Below the pieces are notes generated by a model. The model had not been told where the DNA came from, ran no database searches, and saw only the letters and a program-made list of their open reading frames with translations. Both the position numbers and the translations under genes were made by a program. A DNA stretch of 64,000 nucleotides from Syngnathus acus (taxonomy: Eukaryota; Chordata; Actinopteri; Syngnathiformes; Syngnathidae): the NCBI RefSeq assembly GCF_901709675.1, contig NC_051106.1, forward strand, positions 186,001 through 250,000, in the 5' to 3' direction. Below are positions 49,601-64,000 of the stretch, piece after piece; within the stretch, counting starts at the first letter, position 1; each line of letters begins with the position of its first letter.

Positions 49601-52600
49601 CGCCGCTCAGCCGCTCGCCGGCCTACGACTCATACTACCCAGAGTCGGACGATGACAACGAAGCCCCGCCACCATACAGCCCGATTGGCGACGACGTCCA
49701 GCTTCTTCCTGCGCCCAGCGAGCGCAGCACCAAATACCGCCACGTGGACCCGGAGGGCAACGAGTACCCGCTCCATGGTGGGCCAGCCAGCGAGCACGAA
49801 CGCAACCACAAAGTGCCGCCGCCCGTTCGGCCCAAGCCGGCTCTCCCCAAGCCCAGCGTGAAAAAGTTGGACCCCAACCTGCTGAAAACCATCGAAGCCG
49901 GAATGCGAAGCAACCGGCGGATGCCGCGCGCTCCCCCCTTCATGCAGCCCAACGACGCCGAGGCCTCGGACGACTACGCTGATCCCGCCGACGCCCCGCC
50001 GCCCAGGGCCTTCCGGCCGGACGATATTTACGTGGAGCCGGATGACGCGCGTGGCCGCCCCGCTAAGCTCCGCGACTCAGAGGACGAGAACGGCTACGAG
50101 CGCAAGTCCCGGCCCGGACGGCGGCCCTCCAAGTACAAACACCGCTCAAAAATCCTCTTCAGCAAGACCAAGGCCTACCAGAGACGCTTCCACTCGGACA
50201 GCGACGGCGAGGAGGCAGGCCCCGCCACGCAGAGGAAAAAGAAGGGCCGGGCCCATCGTGGCAGCGAGGAGGACCCTCTGCTGTCTCCCGCCGACCCTTG
50301 GAAGGGCGGCATCGACAACCCCGCCGTCACCTCTGACCCTGAACAGGAAGACAAGAAGATGAAGAAGAAGAAGACACACAAGATGCCAAAGGAAGCCAAG
50401 AAGGTGAGTCAGAGCCTTCTCTGCCAAGCTTTTTCGTCTGGCTTTTGTGCCGTCCATGCCGAGAGCGGGAAATGCAAAACACAACTTTTTGCGAGGTACC
50501 CGCGATGTTGAGGTGAGGCGCGTAATAGGGAAACGTGATGCTTCATGAAAGCAAGCCCCCATAAATCACACAAATTCATCAATTTGATGACCACAAAATT
50601 CTCTCCTCGCTCGTCTCACCATTTTAAAAACAAATAACAGGAAACGCTTTGTTATGTCATGCGGTTCTGTACAATGGGTGAGAACTGATCTGGAGCCAGC
50701 GGCAGTAGACGTGCCGCGCCGTCGCGACCCAAGCCTTGAGTAGCGTGCAAATCGCTGGACAAATTCTGCCCCGGGCGCTTGACGGCCACCTTCAATGAGC
50801 GCCATTGTGAATAGTGTCAAGTGCATCGCCAATTTTGCCGTGGGAGTTGATGCGCTCGTATGGCAGCAGCAAACTCAAGTCACAATAAGTGTCCTTTTTT
50901 TTTTTTGTAGACCTTGCGTTCTCCAAACCGACCACGTTGCCTTTCCAACGGCCCACTAGCCGATTAGCGTGACTAGTTGCAAGAGATAAAGCGGTGAAGA
51001 CAAGCGCTGGCCCCAAATATCGGCGCGGAAATTAAACATGTGGCCTTGTGATTGAAGAAGAAATGCTGTCGACATTTTTTGAATGAGCGGCCCTTCACCC
51101 GAAAGAGTGAGCTTTTGAGCATTTGGCGGCCCATGCCGCTCCAAGGTCATTTGGGCCGCTCTCTCTCTTCCCATTGGGTGGCGCAGTCAGTAAAAGCAAA
51201 CATGCGCTTGTCAGCATTGCTCTGCTCTTCATCCTGTGGTCCCAAGGTGGCAAGTGCATTTCTTGAGCTCCAAATGGGTCCGCGGGTTTTCGGGGACAGC
51301 CAATCGGATTGTGGTGTGGTGTCAGCTTTTGGTCATGCTGTTGTCCAGGCCAAGTCGTCCAAGGTGCCCAAGCCGTTGTACCCCCCCACGCGGCGAACGT
51401 GGGAGAGCAACTACTTTGGCGTCCCACTGCACAACCTGGTCAGCCCAGAGCGGCCCATCCCACTCTTCATCGAGAAGTGCGTCGACTACATCGAGCGCAC
51501 AGGTGAGCCAGAGCCCGCTTGAGGCCGCCTTCCTTTCTTCACATGAACGCCCGCCTTGGCTTGATGTTGAATGCGTGCGTGTGTTGGCAGGTTTGACCAC
51601 GGAAGGCTTGTATCGCGTGAGCGGCAACAAGACGGACCAAGACAACATCCAGAAGCAGTTTGACCAAGGTGATGCGCATGCGCCTGGCTTGTCACACACA
51701 TTTGGACTCGTGCTGTGGCGTCATCTTTCTTTGGGGCGGCCCTTGCCTCACCCCCACCCCCTCTGTCTGCTCCGGGCATTTGTCCCCAAAATAGCCAACT
51801 TTGGCCATCGCTCCACATCTGGCTTTTCTGCTTCGCTTGGGTTCGTGTGTGAGCGATTCGAGTTAGACGGCGAGCTTGAGCCGAGGCCTGCATCCAAAGT
51901 CGGGCCCTTTGCCGCCCGCGTATGTCGATGGTGGCGGCTGCGAGACGTTGACGGTGTGCCTTTGCGGGTGCAGATCCGAGCATGGACTTCCTGGAGCTGG
52001 ACGTGGCCATCAATGCGGCGGCCGGCGCGCTCAAGGCCTTCTTCGCCGACCTGCCGGACCCGCTTATCCCGTACGCGCTGCATCCTGAACTGGTCCAGGC
52101 CGCAAGTAAGTAAGCACGCACGCATGCTCTTTGGCAGCCACTCAAGAGTCAGTCATGTAAAGAACAATCAACATAGTTATCCAGAAATAAATTAGCAAAA
52201 CTCAGATTGTAAAACCAGTACAGACTGGTGCCCCCCCATGGAAATAACATTGACAGCGTGACCCACTGCGTTACGGACTACACAAATTTCTGTGTGGAGA
52301 CCACTGTGCCCCCCAAGTTGGTCCGGTGTTTTCCCAATAACTAACCCTGGGTGTGAGATAAAGGCTCTGCTTAATGGGAAGAAGAGAGCCTTTGGCTCGG
52401 GGGATGTGGTGGATCTGCGTAGAATCCAGAAGGAACTCCGGCTGAAGATCGAGCAGGGGGAGGAGGCTGGAGAAGCAGATGGGGCTTAACAACGCCAGGA
52501 ACGTCTGGAGGGGTCTGCAGTCCATCATGGGCCATGGTAAAGGGGCTGATCGGAAACCGGCTGATGGGGACAAGGACTGGGCGGATGAACTCAATATGTT

Positions 52601-54775
52601 CTTCAACAGATTTGATTCCGCCTCCCCCCCGCCCCTTCACCTCGCTCCGCACCTCATTCTGCCACCTTCGACACGCCAGCCCCCCCCCGCCAGCTCACCA
52701 ACCCCCGCTCACCCCCCCGGAGTCACTGTCTCCACTCATCACCCTGGTCTTCCGACAGCCCCCTCTTCTTTACAGATCTTCAGGTGAGGAGTCACCTCAG
52801 AAAGATCAAGGCAGGGAAGGCCCCGGGCCCAGACAACATCTGGCCGAGACTGCTCAGGGACTGTGCGGACCAGCTAAGTGGTGTGGTCAGGTATCTGTTC
52901 AACCTGAGCCTGAACTAGGTCCCAGGACTGTGGAAGACCTCCTGCATGGTCCCTGTACCAAAGGCGCCGCGCCCCAAGGAGCCTAACCACTTCAGGCCTA
53001 TTGCCTTGACTTCCCACCTGATGAAGACTATGGAGAGGATCATCCTCAGTCACCTACGTTCACTAGTGGGAGCGCAGCTGGACCCCCTGCAGTTTGCTTA
53101 CCGGCCTGGTGTTGGGGTGGACGATGCAGTGATTTGTTTACTGCACAGAACACTGCTTCACCTCGAGGACAACAGGAGCACTGGGAGGATCATGTTCTTC
53201 GATTTCTCCAGCGCTTTTAACACCATCCAGCTGTCACTGCTTAGGGTGAAGATGGAGAAGGCGGGTGTGGACCAGCGCCTGGCTGCATGGACAACGGAGT
53301 TCTTCACCGACCGGCCGCAGTATGTGAGGTTACATCGCTGTGAGTCTGACGTGGTGCGCTGCAGCACTGGTGTCCCCCAGGGTGCGGTGCTCTCTCCTTT
53401 CCTTTTCACCCTGTTCACTTCAGACTTTACCCACGACACCGCTCACTGCCACATCCAGAAGTTCTCCGACGACACGGCCATTGTTGGATATGTCTCGGAG
53501 GGGAACGATCTGGAATATAGGTCGGTCATCAAGGACTTTGTCAGCTAGTGTGAGCTCAACCAGCTTCAGCTGAACACCAGCAAGACGAAGGAGTTGATTG
53601 TGAGCTTCGGGAGGACAGCACCCATCCTCACTCCGGTGAACATCCAGGGATCGGACATTGAGGTAGTGGAGAACTACAAATTCCTGGGTGTTCGCCTTAA
53701 CAACAAACTGGACTGGTCACACACACGCCCTGTACAAAAAGGGCCAGAGTCGCCTCCACCTGCGGAGGAGACTGAGGTCCTTCGGTGTGTGCAGGGCTCT
53801 CCTCCGGACCTTCTATGACTCTGTGGTGGCCTCAGCCACCCTCTACGCTGTGGTCTGCTGGGGTGGGGGGGAGTACTGACCGGGACAGGGGGAGACTGAA
53901 TAAGATGGTCAGAAGAGCGAGCTCTGTCCTGGGCTGTCCCTTGGACTCCATAGAGGTTGTGGGTGAGAGGACGACGTTGATTAAGCTTAAATCCATCATG
54001 GACCCTCTCACCCCCTCCATGAGACTGTGCGGTCCCTGAGCAGCTCCTTTAGTGGCAGACTTTTGCACCCTCGGTGTAGGAAGGAACGGTTCCGCAGGTC
54101 CTTCATTCCCTCTGCTGTCAGACTTTACAACATGCATGCCACTTGATAAAATGAATGTGTTTCGTCTCTACTAGCAGCACTTGTGTTTGTCCTTGTCTGT
54201 TATTTACCCTTTTTTGTAATTCTGGCACTTGTATTATTCTTGCACTCAAATGCGCTGCTGTGACAAGTAAATTTCCCCGCTATGGGATGAATAAAGTTCC
54301 ATCATATCATCATCACAATAAAATAACAAGAAGTTAGAATAAATAAAAGAATACACAATTATAATATTAGTGAATTTATCTGAGTTTTTCATGAATGGAA
54401 AACGCAATTTTGCATTTACATTTCAAATCATTCTTTTATCAATTCTAATTAAGCTAATTAGAGGCAGGTGCAACAATTGTATTTCATGTTCAGTTTGGGC
54501 GTCTTTGACGCGCCGCTGAACGATTAGCCTCGAAACGCTCCGCCGCCGCTCTCGGCGGCTCCAGATGGGCCGCCGCGGCCTTTGAGTCTTTGACCTTGCG
54601 GTGTTTGCAGAGCTGACAGACTATGTGGAGCGCCTGCACGTCCTCAAGGAAATCGTCAGCAAGTTCCCCTCCGTCAACTATCACGTCTTCAAGTACATCA
54701 TTACTCACCTCAACAGGTAAGACGCGCGCGCAAGCCTTCTCGAACAAGCAGGCAGAGGGTACGCACGTGCGCACA

Positions 54776-54812
<37 letters not shown>

Positions 54813-55150
54813 GCGTCTGTGTGTGCAGGGTGAGCCAGCACAGCAAGAGCACGCTAATGACGGCCGACAACTTGTCCATTTGCTTCTGGCCCACGCTCAT
54901 GCGGCCTGACTTTGAGAACAAAGACACGCTGTCCAGCACCAAGCTCAACCAGGCCGTGGTGGAGGCCTTCATTGTGCAGAGCGATTTCTTCTTCCACGGT
55001 GGCGATCTAGTCCGCGGCAGCAGCGGTGACGACGGCGGGCCGCCCCCGCCCTGCCGCGACATGGTGGAGGCCCTGCTGCCTCTGCAGCTGCCGCCCCCCC
55101 TGCAACCGCAGCAGATCCAGCGCGCAGTGCCCCCGGAGCCCCTCGTCTGA
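46675..55150 (+). CDS. arhgap5: ARHGAP5 (p190-B RhoGAP), 6 coding exons
   Basis: Rho-family GTPase-activating protein at the plasma membrane and cytosol, acting in adhesion, migration and growth-factor signalling. Exons: 46675-50403, 51349-51502, 51591-51668, 51974-52105, 54611-54716, 54829-55150; 4521 nt, 1506 aa, against 1502 in human. The N-terminal GTPase-like domain has GNCGVGKS at 27-34. FF domains follow (about 270-540), then pseudoGTPase domains with [12 protein letters not shown]. RasGAP-binding-type tyrosines appear in DDYADP and DDIYVEP, and [17 protein letters not shown] is conserved. The RhoGAP domain starts near 1263 ([10 protein letters not shown]), with the arginine finger R1303 in [11 protein letters not shown] and [20 protein letters not shown] and [11 protein letters not shown] match ARHGAP5 rather than ARHGAP35. 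An in-frame ATG 21 bases upstream is not conserved. Confidence 0.97.
52290..54310 (+). mobile_element. L2-like LINE in an ARHGAP5 intron, same sense as the gene
   Basis: The intron 52106-54610 holds a decayed reverse transcriptase: [80 protein letters not shown], the catalytic [18 protein letters not shown] and KFLGVRLNN. There are stops near 52917 and 53547 and frame changes near 53720. It ends near ATGAATAAAGTTCC with an ATC-rich tail. Block order fits the L2/Maui group. Confidence 0.88.
54779..54811 (+). repeat. (AC)n microsatellite in a 112-base ARHGAP5 intron
   Basis: About 16 AC units inside the very short intron 54717-54828, just upstream of the CTGGCGTCTGTGTGTGCAG acceptor. Confidence 0.95.
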
Positions 55151-57665
55151 GCGCCCTCGAAAAAATTGGTCGCGTGTGCTTTTCTGCCGCCGATTGAAAA
55201 ACGGGCTGCAGGACTGACCCCACTAGCAGATGGGCCGATATCTTGTTAGGTTTTTTTTTTTAAACAATCAGGGGGAGTCTAAGCATGCTTCGGGGGGGAC
55301 AATGCCCCCGCGGCCCCCCTCTAGCACCGGCAGTGACCGACACCCACTCCCGTTCCCCCGAAAAAGGGTTGAAGTTGCCTGTGGATGGCAACAAGGCTTT
55401 TGCCGAAATTAGGCTCAACTCACTTCAACATAGTTCCTGGGCAACAATATGCCACAAAACACTGCCAGGTTAGTTTTGCAGCAAAAAGCGGACTTTAAAA
55501 AGAGTAACATTGAAATACAGTAGCGTATAGCAGGTCCAAGTGTTCAAAAGGAGGCGGAGCGTTCATTCTTCAAAAGCAAATTTCCCAATATTGGATGTTA
55601 AGAAAATTAAAAAGTCAACACAAATGGTTCAGTCGTCAAAAAGTACAGCTGTCAACACGTTGCAAAAGTCTAACGTTAAATGCACGTTGGTACCCGAAGA
55701 AATGTATGCCCATGCATAACAAATGCATGCACGAATGCAGTCCTGTGGCCTGATTTTCAATTTCCTTAACAATTTTTTCCCTCAAAGGCAGAAATTGAGC
55801 CATGACAAACTGAGTCTTTTTTTCTTACTGACTTTGCGTTTTTTGGTTTGCTGATGCAAAAGGTTGCAAAGGAACAGTTTGTACATGGAGATGACTTCAC
55901 TTTTTTATTTTTCAGCTTTTTTTGGGGGGGGGGGGGGGGGGTCAACTATATGACTTACGTGACGTCCGCCCCCTCCCAAGGCTGAAAAGTCTTCCTCAAG
56001 GTCGTCACATTTCTGCACAAGAGCCTCAGCTCCATCGCACGCCGCTTTTCAATCGCTTTTTATTTTGATATCTTTCTATCAGCTCTCATTTCTACCCTAT
56101 GTATGCGCGCGAGCACGCGCGTGGATTTAGGAGGGAAAATGTAACATTCATCGTGTTACATGTAGAGAAGGGACAAACTGACAAACCACTACAGGACACC
56201 GCGTCCGCATGTTTGCTATTGAACGAAAACAAAGCAGGCAACCCATTCATGTTATCGTCAGTAATTCTGTTAAGAAGGGGGGGAGGTTCTTGTTGCTGAC
56301 AATGAACTATTTTGTTTCTTTTGCTTAAATGTATAGTTTTCCCCTAAATAGAGGAAATAAGTTTATAAAAGAATCATTATATAATATTCGCTTTGATCAG
56401 CACAAACGCTGCTGATGGACTTCAGCAACGGAAGGGAAAGCCTGCAATTCCCTACCGTGTTTGCCCGCACCACGCCCTCCGGCGGTGGGGTGTAATGCGG
56501 GGGTCGTGAAAGCGGAACAAATGTCCCACGTTGGGGTGCTTGTAGACTTAGTTTTCGTTCATTTGGGCAGAAGGAAGCACTTTGTGCAAAGACGCAAGAC
56601 ATCACGGCAATGTTGGAATTTGGGTGCGAGCCAAACGGAAATATGAAAATGCGGAGGGGGTGATGCGAGGCCGGCTGTTTGGACAACAAGCGGCGCGCCC
56701 AAAGTGTTGTTGCGCACGAATGAGTGGCGAGTGAATGTCAGCGAGCCAGTTCGTGTGATCAGATCAGAGTTGGAGTCCGAGTGTGCGAAAGTGGAGGTAA
56801 AGTGTGTGCGAGTGTTAGTCACTAGCTCGTCGCACGAGCGCACGTCCTACACCGCCTTGTTGATGGCATAGCCTGATGCTAACAAAGTGCTAGCACCGGA
56901 AACAAAATACTTCCACACTTTTTTTGGACTCACTCAAATTAAGAGAGTGGGAAAAATAAGCAAAGGGAAAATGTAGCAATTCACGTGGGAAAAAGTCGTG
57001 TTTTTTGGTTAGACTTTATTCCAAATAGTTGTTGACGCGTCTGGCGGGAGACGAGCGCGGCCCTTTTCTTCCGAAGGCGTTAAAGGGACAAAAACTTTGC
57101 CGACTGCATTGTGTCTGTAAACTTTTGCGACGTAGGCCAAGAAACTGAGCGTCTGCTACACCGAGAGAAAAATAAAAACACGTTTGTCTGCTTACCACAT
57201 GTGACAAGCTGCCGGAAACTCAAAAAAGTACATCCTGTTTCCAAATAAACTTTTTTTTCCCAGAAAACTTTGATTGTTCCTCGTTGACGTCCAATTTGTT
57301 TTTGATGCAGGGATGAGAATCTTCCGCGGATTTCCGTGTTTTTGTCGCTCGGGAGTATCATTTTCGTGAATCGTGTAGATCCGTTGAGAAAATTGTTTTA
57401 TATGGGTGGGGTGGGGGTGGGGGGGATTGGCAGCAGTGTTGCGACAACAGCCGCCTTATTTAAGGCAGCATTTTGGTGCTACTTTCGTCACATCATTTGC
57501 CTACTCGTTTTCCTAATTAGCAAAGTTTTAGCCAGCATGGCGAAGGTTTTAGAGAGAAAAAGACGATGATCGTGCAAGGGAAATAGACAAGTCGAACGGG
57601 ATCAGGAACTGCTTCAGATGGGCATGGCTCGAGAGCAGCGTCATCTTACAACTCGGAACACAAAG
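55151..57665. other. ARHGAP5 3' region and spacer, no further gene seen
   Basis: The first part is presumably ARHGAP5 3' untranslated sequence. A long G run (about 55925-55940) and CpG-rich patches near 56690-56830 occur. No conserved coding block, RNA gene or named repeat was recognised. Confidence 0.45.
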
Positions 57666-57669
57666 ACGC

Positions 57670-58830
57670 TCTTAAAGCAATGCGACAGTGAGCGCCCGGC
57701 GCGCTGCGGTTGCGCGATCGGACGAAATTAATAGAAGAACCTTGAAGTCACATCTTAAATGGACCGGGAGCCAATGTAAGTTGGCTAATATTGGGGTAAT
57801 GTGATCAAATTTTCTTGTCCGTGAGAGCAGCTTCGCAGCAGCCTTTTGTACTAACTGTAGACTTTTGATGCGGGACTTATGAAGACCAGAGAATAATACA
57901 TTACAGTAGTCCAGGCGCGACGTGACGAACGCATGTATAATAGTTTCCGCATCACCGGTCGAGAGGATCGGACGAATCTTAGCAATATTACGAAGGTGAA
58001 AAAACGCAATTCTGGTTATATTCTTAATGTGCTTTTGAAAGGAGAGCGTTTGGTCAAATATTACCCCGAGATTAGTTACAGTATCACTCTGAGTGATAGT
58101 ACGGTTATCTATAGTTATAGTGGTTTCCTTAAATAAGTGTTGATAACGAGTTGAACCAATTATCAACATCTCAGGTTTATCTGGGTTAAGACGAAGGAAG
58201 TTGAGGGACATCCATTGCTTGATCTCCGCAAGGCACGCCTCAAGATTACAACAATCCCGCGGATCTGTCATCGATAACGGCATATATAATTGGGTGTCAT
58301 CCATGTAGCATTGAAAATATTATATTTACGTGTTATGTCCCCAAGCGGAATCATATAAATATTAAATAGAATTGGTCCGAGTACTGATCCCTGTGGGACA
58401 CCACACGTAACATTATAGAGCTCAGAGGACGTATTGCCATGGACCACTCCGTGCGTCCTGTCTGATAGATAGGAATAGAACCAGCCTAGTGCTGACCCTG
58501 AAATACCAACACAACGTTTAAGACGCCCTAATAAAATATCAAAGTCTAGTGTCGAAGGCAGCACTAAGATCGAGTAGTAACAATACAGATAAAGTGTTTG
58601 AATCCATAGCTATGAGGAGATCATTAGTCACTTTAGCAAGTGCTGTCTCAGTGGAATGATTAGCTCTGAAACCAGACTGAAAAGAGTCATATCGATTATT
58701 GGCGACCATGTAATCAATAAGCTGCTGCGCTACTACTTTTTCAAGAGGTTTTGCTATGAATGGGAGGTTTGAAACTGGCCTATAATTACTGAGACAGTCC
58801 GGGTCAAGATTTAGGTAAGGCTATATTTTG
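57670..58830 (-). mobile_element. Non-LTR retrotransposon fragment (jockey-superfamily-like RT)
   Basis: Transcribed right to left: [49 protein letters not shown], the catalytic MDDTQLY, LNPDKPEMLIIGS, NLGVIFDQTLSFQKHIKNIT and DYCNVLFSGLHKSRIKSLQL. At least two frame changes (near 58560 and 58300). 5'-truncated. The FQSGFR ... HSTETAL pattern differs from the L2-like and Rex3 copies in this window. Clade not fixed. Confidence 0.85.
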
Positions 58831-59071
58831 AGGACTTTATCAACAAAGTCCAATTGTACATTTCATTATTCTTTTTCAAGGTTAGTACACAGATCTTTGA
58901 GTCAGACCAGAAAATATCAAGAAATAAAATCATATTGAAAGAATCCCACACAAACAGAAGAGCCGATTTGAGAATGGAAAATTTATTTCATTGTGAAAAC
59001 TTTCATGATTTATGACCACTCAGCTCACATGACCTCCGATTGCAGGACCAGATTAATGGACCAATAGAAAG

Positions 59072-59077
59072 TTTATT
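59072..59077 (-). terminator. SRP54 polyadenylation signal (AATAAA)
   Basis: AATAAA on the minus strand about 106 bases after the SRP54 stop codon; a second hexamer lies near 58982-58987. Confidence 0.6.
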
Positions 59078-59182
59078 TGCCACGCCCATCGTCCAGCCGA
59101 GACACAGCATCTTCATGGAATTTAAAAAAAAAAAGCTCTTCCATCCAGAGGACGCTGGTTGTCGCGGTGGCATCCGTGCAGC

Positions 59183-63641
<4,459 letters not shown>

Positions 63642-63734
63642 CAGTGGTCCCCAACCTTTTTTGCACCACGGACCGGTTACGTGTCAGAAATATTTTCGCG
63701 GACCGGCCTTTATATAAATAAATATATTTATATT
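63642..63734. mobile_element. hAT end related to 26766-27436, truncated
   Basis: CAGTGGTCCCCAACCTTTTT, ACCACGGACCGGTTACGTGT and GCGGACCGGCCTTTATATAA match the right end of the 26.77-kb element in reverse. It runs into another repeat. Confidence 0.8.
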
Positions 63735-64000
63735 TGGGGTGTAACGATTCATCGATACACATCGATTAATCGATATAATGCTCTACGATTTATTGGCATC
63801 GATGCTAAACGTAAACATCGATTTATATCGCCGTGTTTGACCTCGGACATTAGACGCGACTTTATTTTGAAATCCAGTTCATTGTTGCTTGCTTCCTCTT
63901 TCCGGGAGCAGTACGCGGCGTGCTGTGTTGTGAGCAGAGCAGGCACGTGAAAGGGGAGCCGACAACTACGCGGCTCCAGGGCTGGTGCTATGGCTAGTGT
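63735..64000. mobile_element. Second hAT-like element, cut by window edge
   Basis: Starts TTGGGGTGTAACGATTCATC and continues with ATCGATTAATCGATATAATG, a terminus style common to fish hAT elements. It seems to have inserted in the preceding hAT end. The other end is outside the window. Confidence 0.6.

Noticed and set aside
56559-56843. 94-codon minus-strand frame in a CpG-rich patch
   Set aside because: No recognisable domain or splice partner; I could not support a gene there.

Overview
This is a window of teleost fish nuclear DNA, probably percomorph. It holds spliced vertebrate genes with GT-AG introns, (CA)n tracts and a dense load of fish-type repeats (Rex3/RTE, L2-like LINEs, hAT and TA-flanked TIR transposons, tRNA-headed SINEs). 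The species cannot be fixed from the sequence. I assembled exons by hand from splice sites and conserved protein blocks. All eight gene models close in frame, and several land on or near the known vertebrate protein length.

Layout, left to right. 1-3.1 kb is repeats: a TIR transposon carrying a 251-bp satellite, an L2-like LINE, and a SINE broken by a Penelope-like fragment. NUBPL (minus, 8071-3112, 11 exons) and DTD2 (plus, 9731-11326, 3 exons) lie head to head, and a 1.37-kb inverted-repeat element fills most of the space between their start codons. 12.0-13.6 kb is a second satellite-bearing TIR transposon. An unnamed F-box/leucine-rich-repeat gene (minus, 21286-14373) has its last intron stuffed with nested transposons. 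YIPF6 (minus, 24616-23600) has two coding exons. 25.6-33.9 kb is a repeat desert with a near-complete Rex3 element, LTR pieces and nested hATs.

SNAPC1 (plus, 34179-37599) is followed by a SYT14/16-type synaptotagmin, called SYT16 from its neighbour (plus, 38802-43148). ARHGAP5 (plus, 46675-55150) has one giant coding exon, and an L2-like LINE sits in a RhoGAP-domain intron. A LINE fragment (58.8-57.7 kb, minus) separates it from SRP54 (minus, 63361-59183, 15 coding exons, 504 aa). The right edge is hAT debris.

The genes do not form a pathway. They serve mitochondrial complex I Fe-S assembly (NUBPL), D-aminoacyl-tRNA proofreading (DTD2), Golgi membrane traffic (YIPF6), snRNA transcription (SNAPC1), membrane/C2-domain trafficking (SYT16), Rho inactivation (ARHGAP5) and co-translational targeting (SRP54). 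Six of the eight have human counterparts on chromosome 14, so the window is a shuffled piece of that ancestral linkage group. I found no operon, CRISPR array, phage or novel enzyme system. The most unusual signals concern mobile DNA touching gene control regions: the foldback in the NUBPL-DTD2 spacer, a Penelope-like fragment 21 bp before the SNAPC1 start codon, a duplicated splice acceptor upstream of ARHGAP5, a UG-repeat NUBPL intron, and a hairpin beside an SRP54 splice donor.
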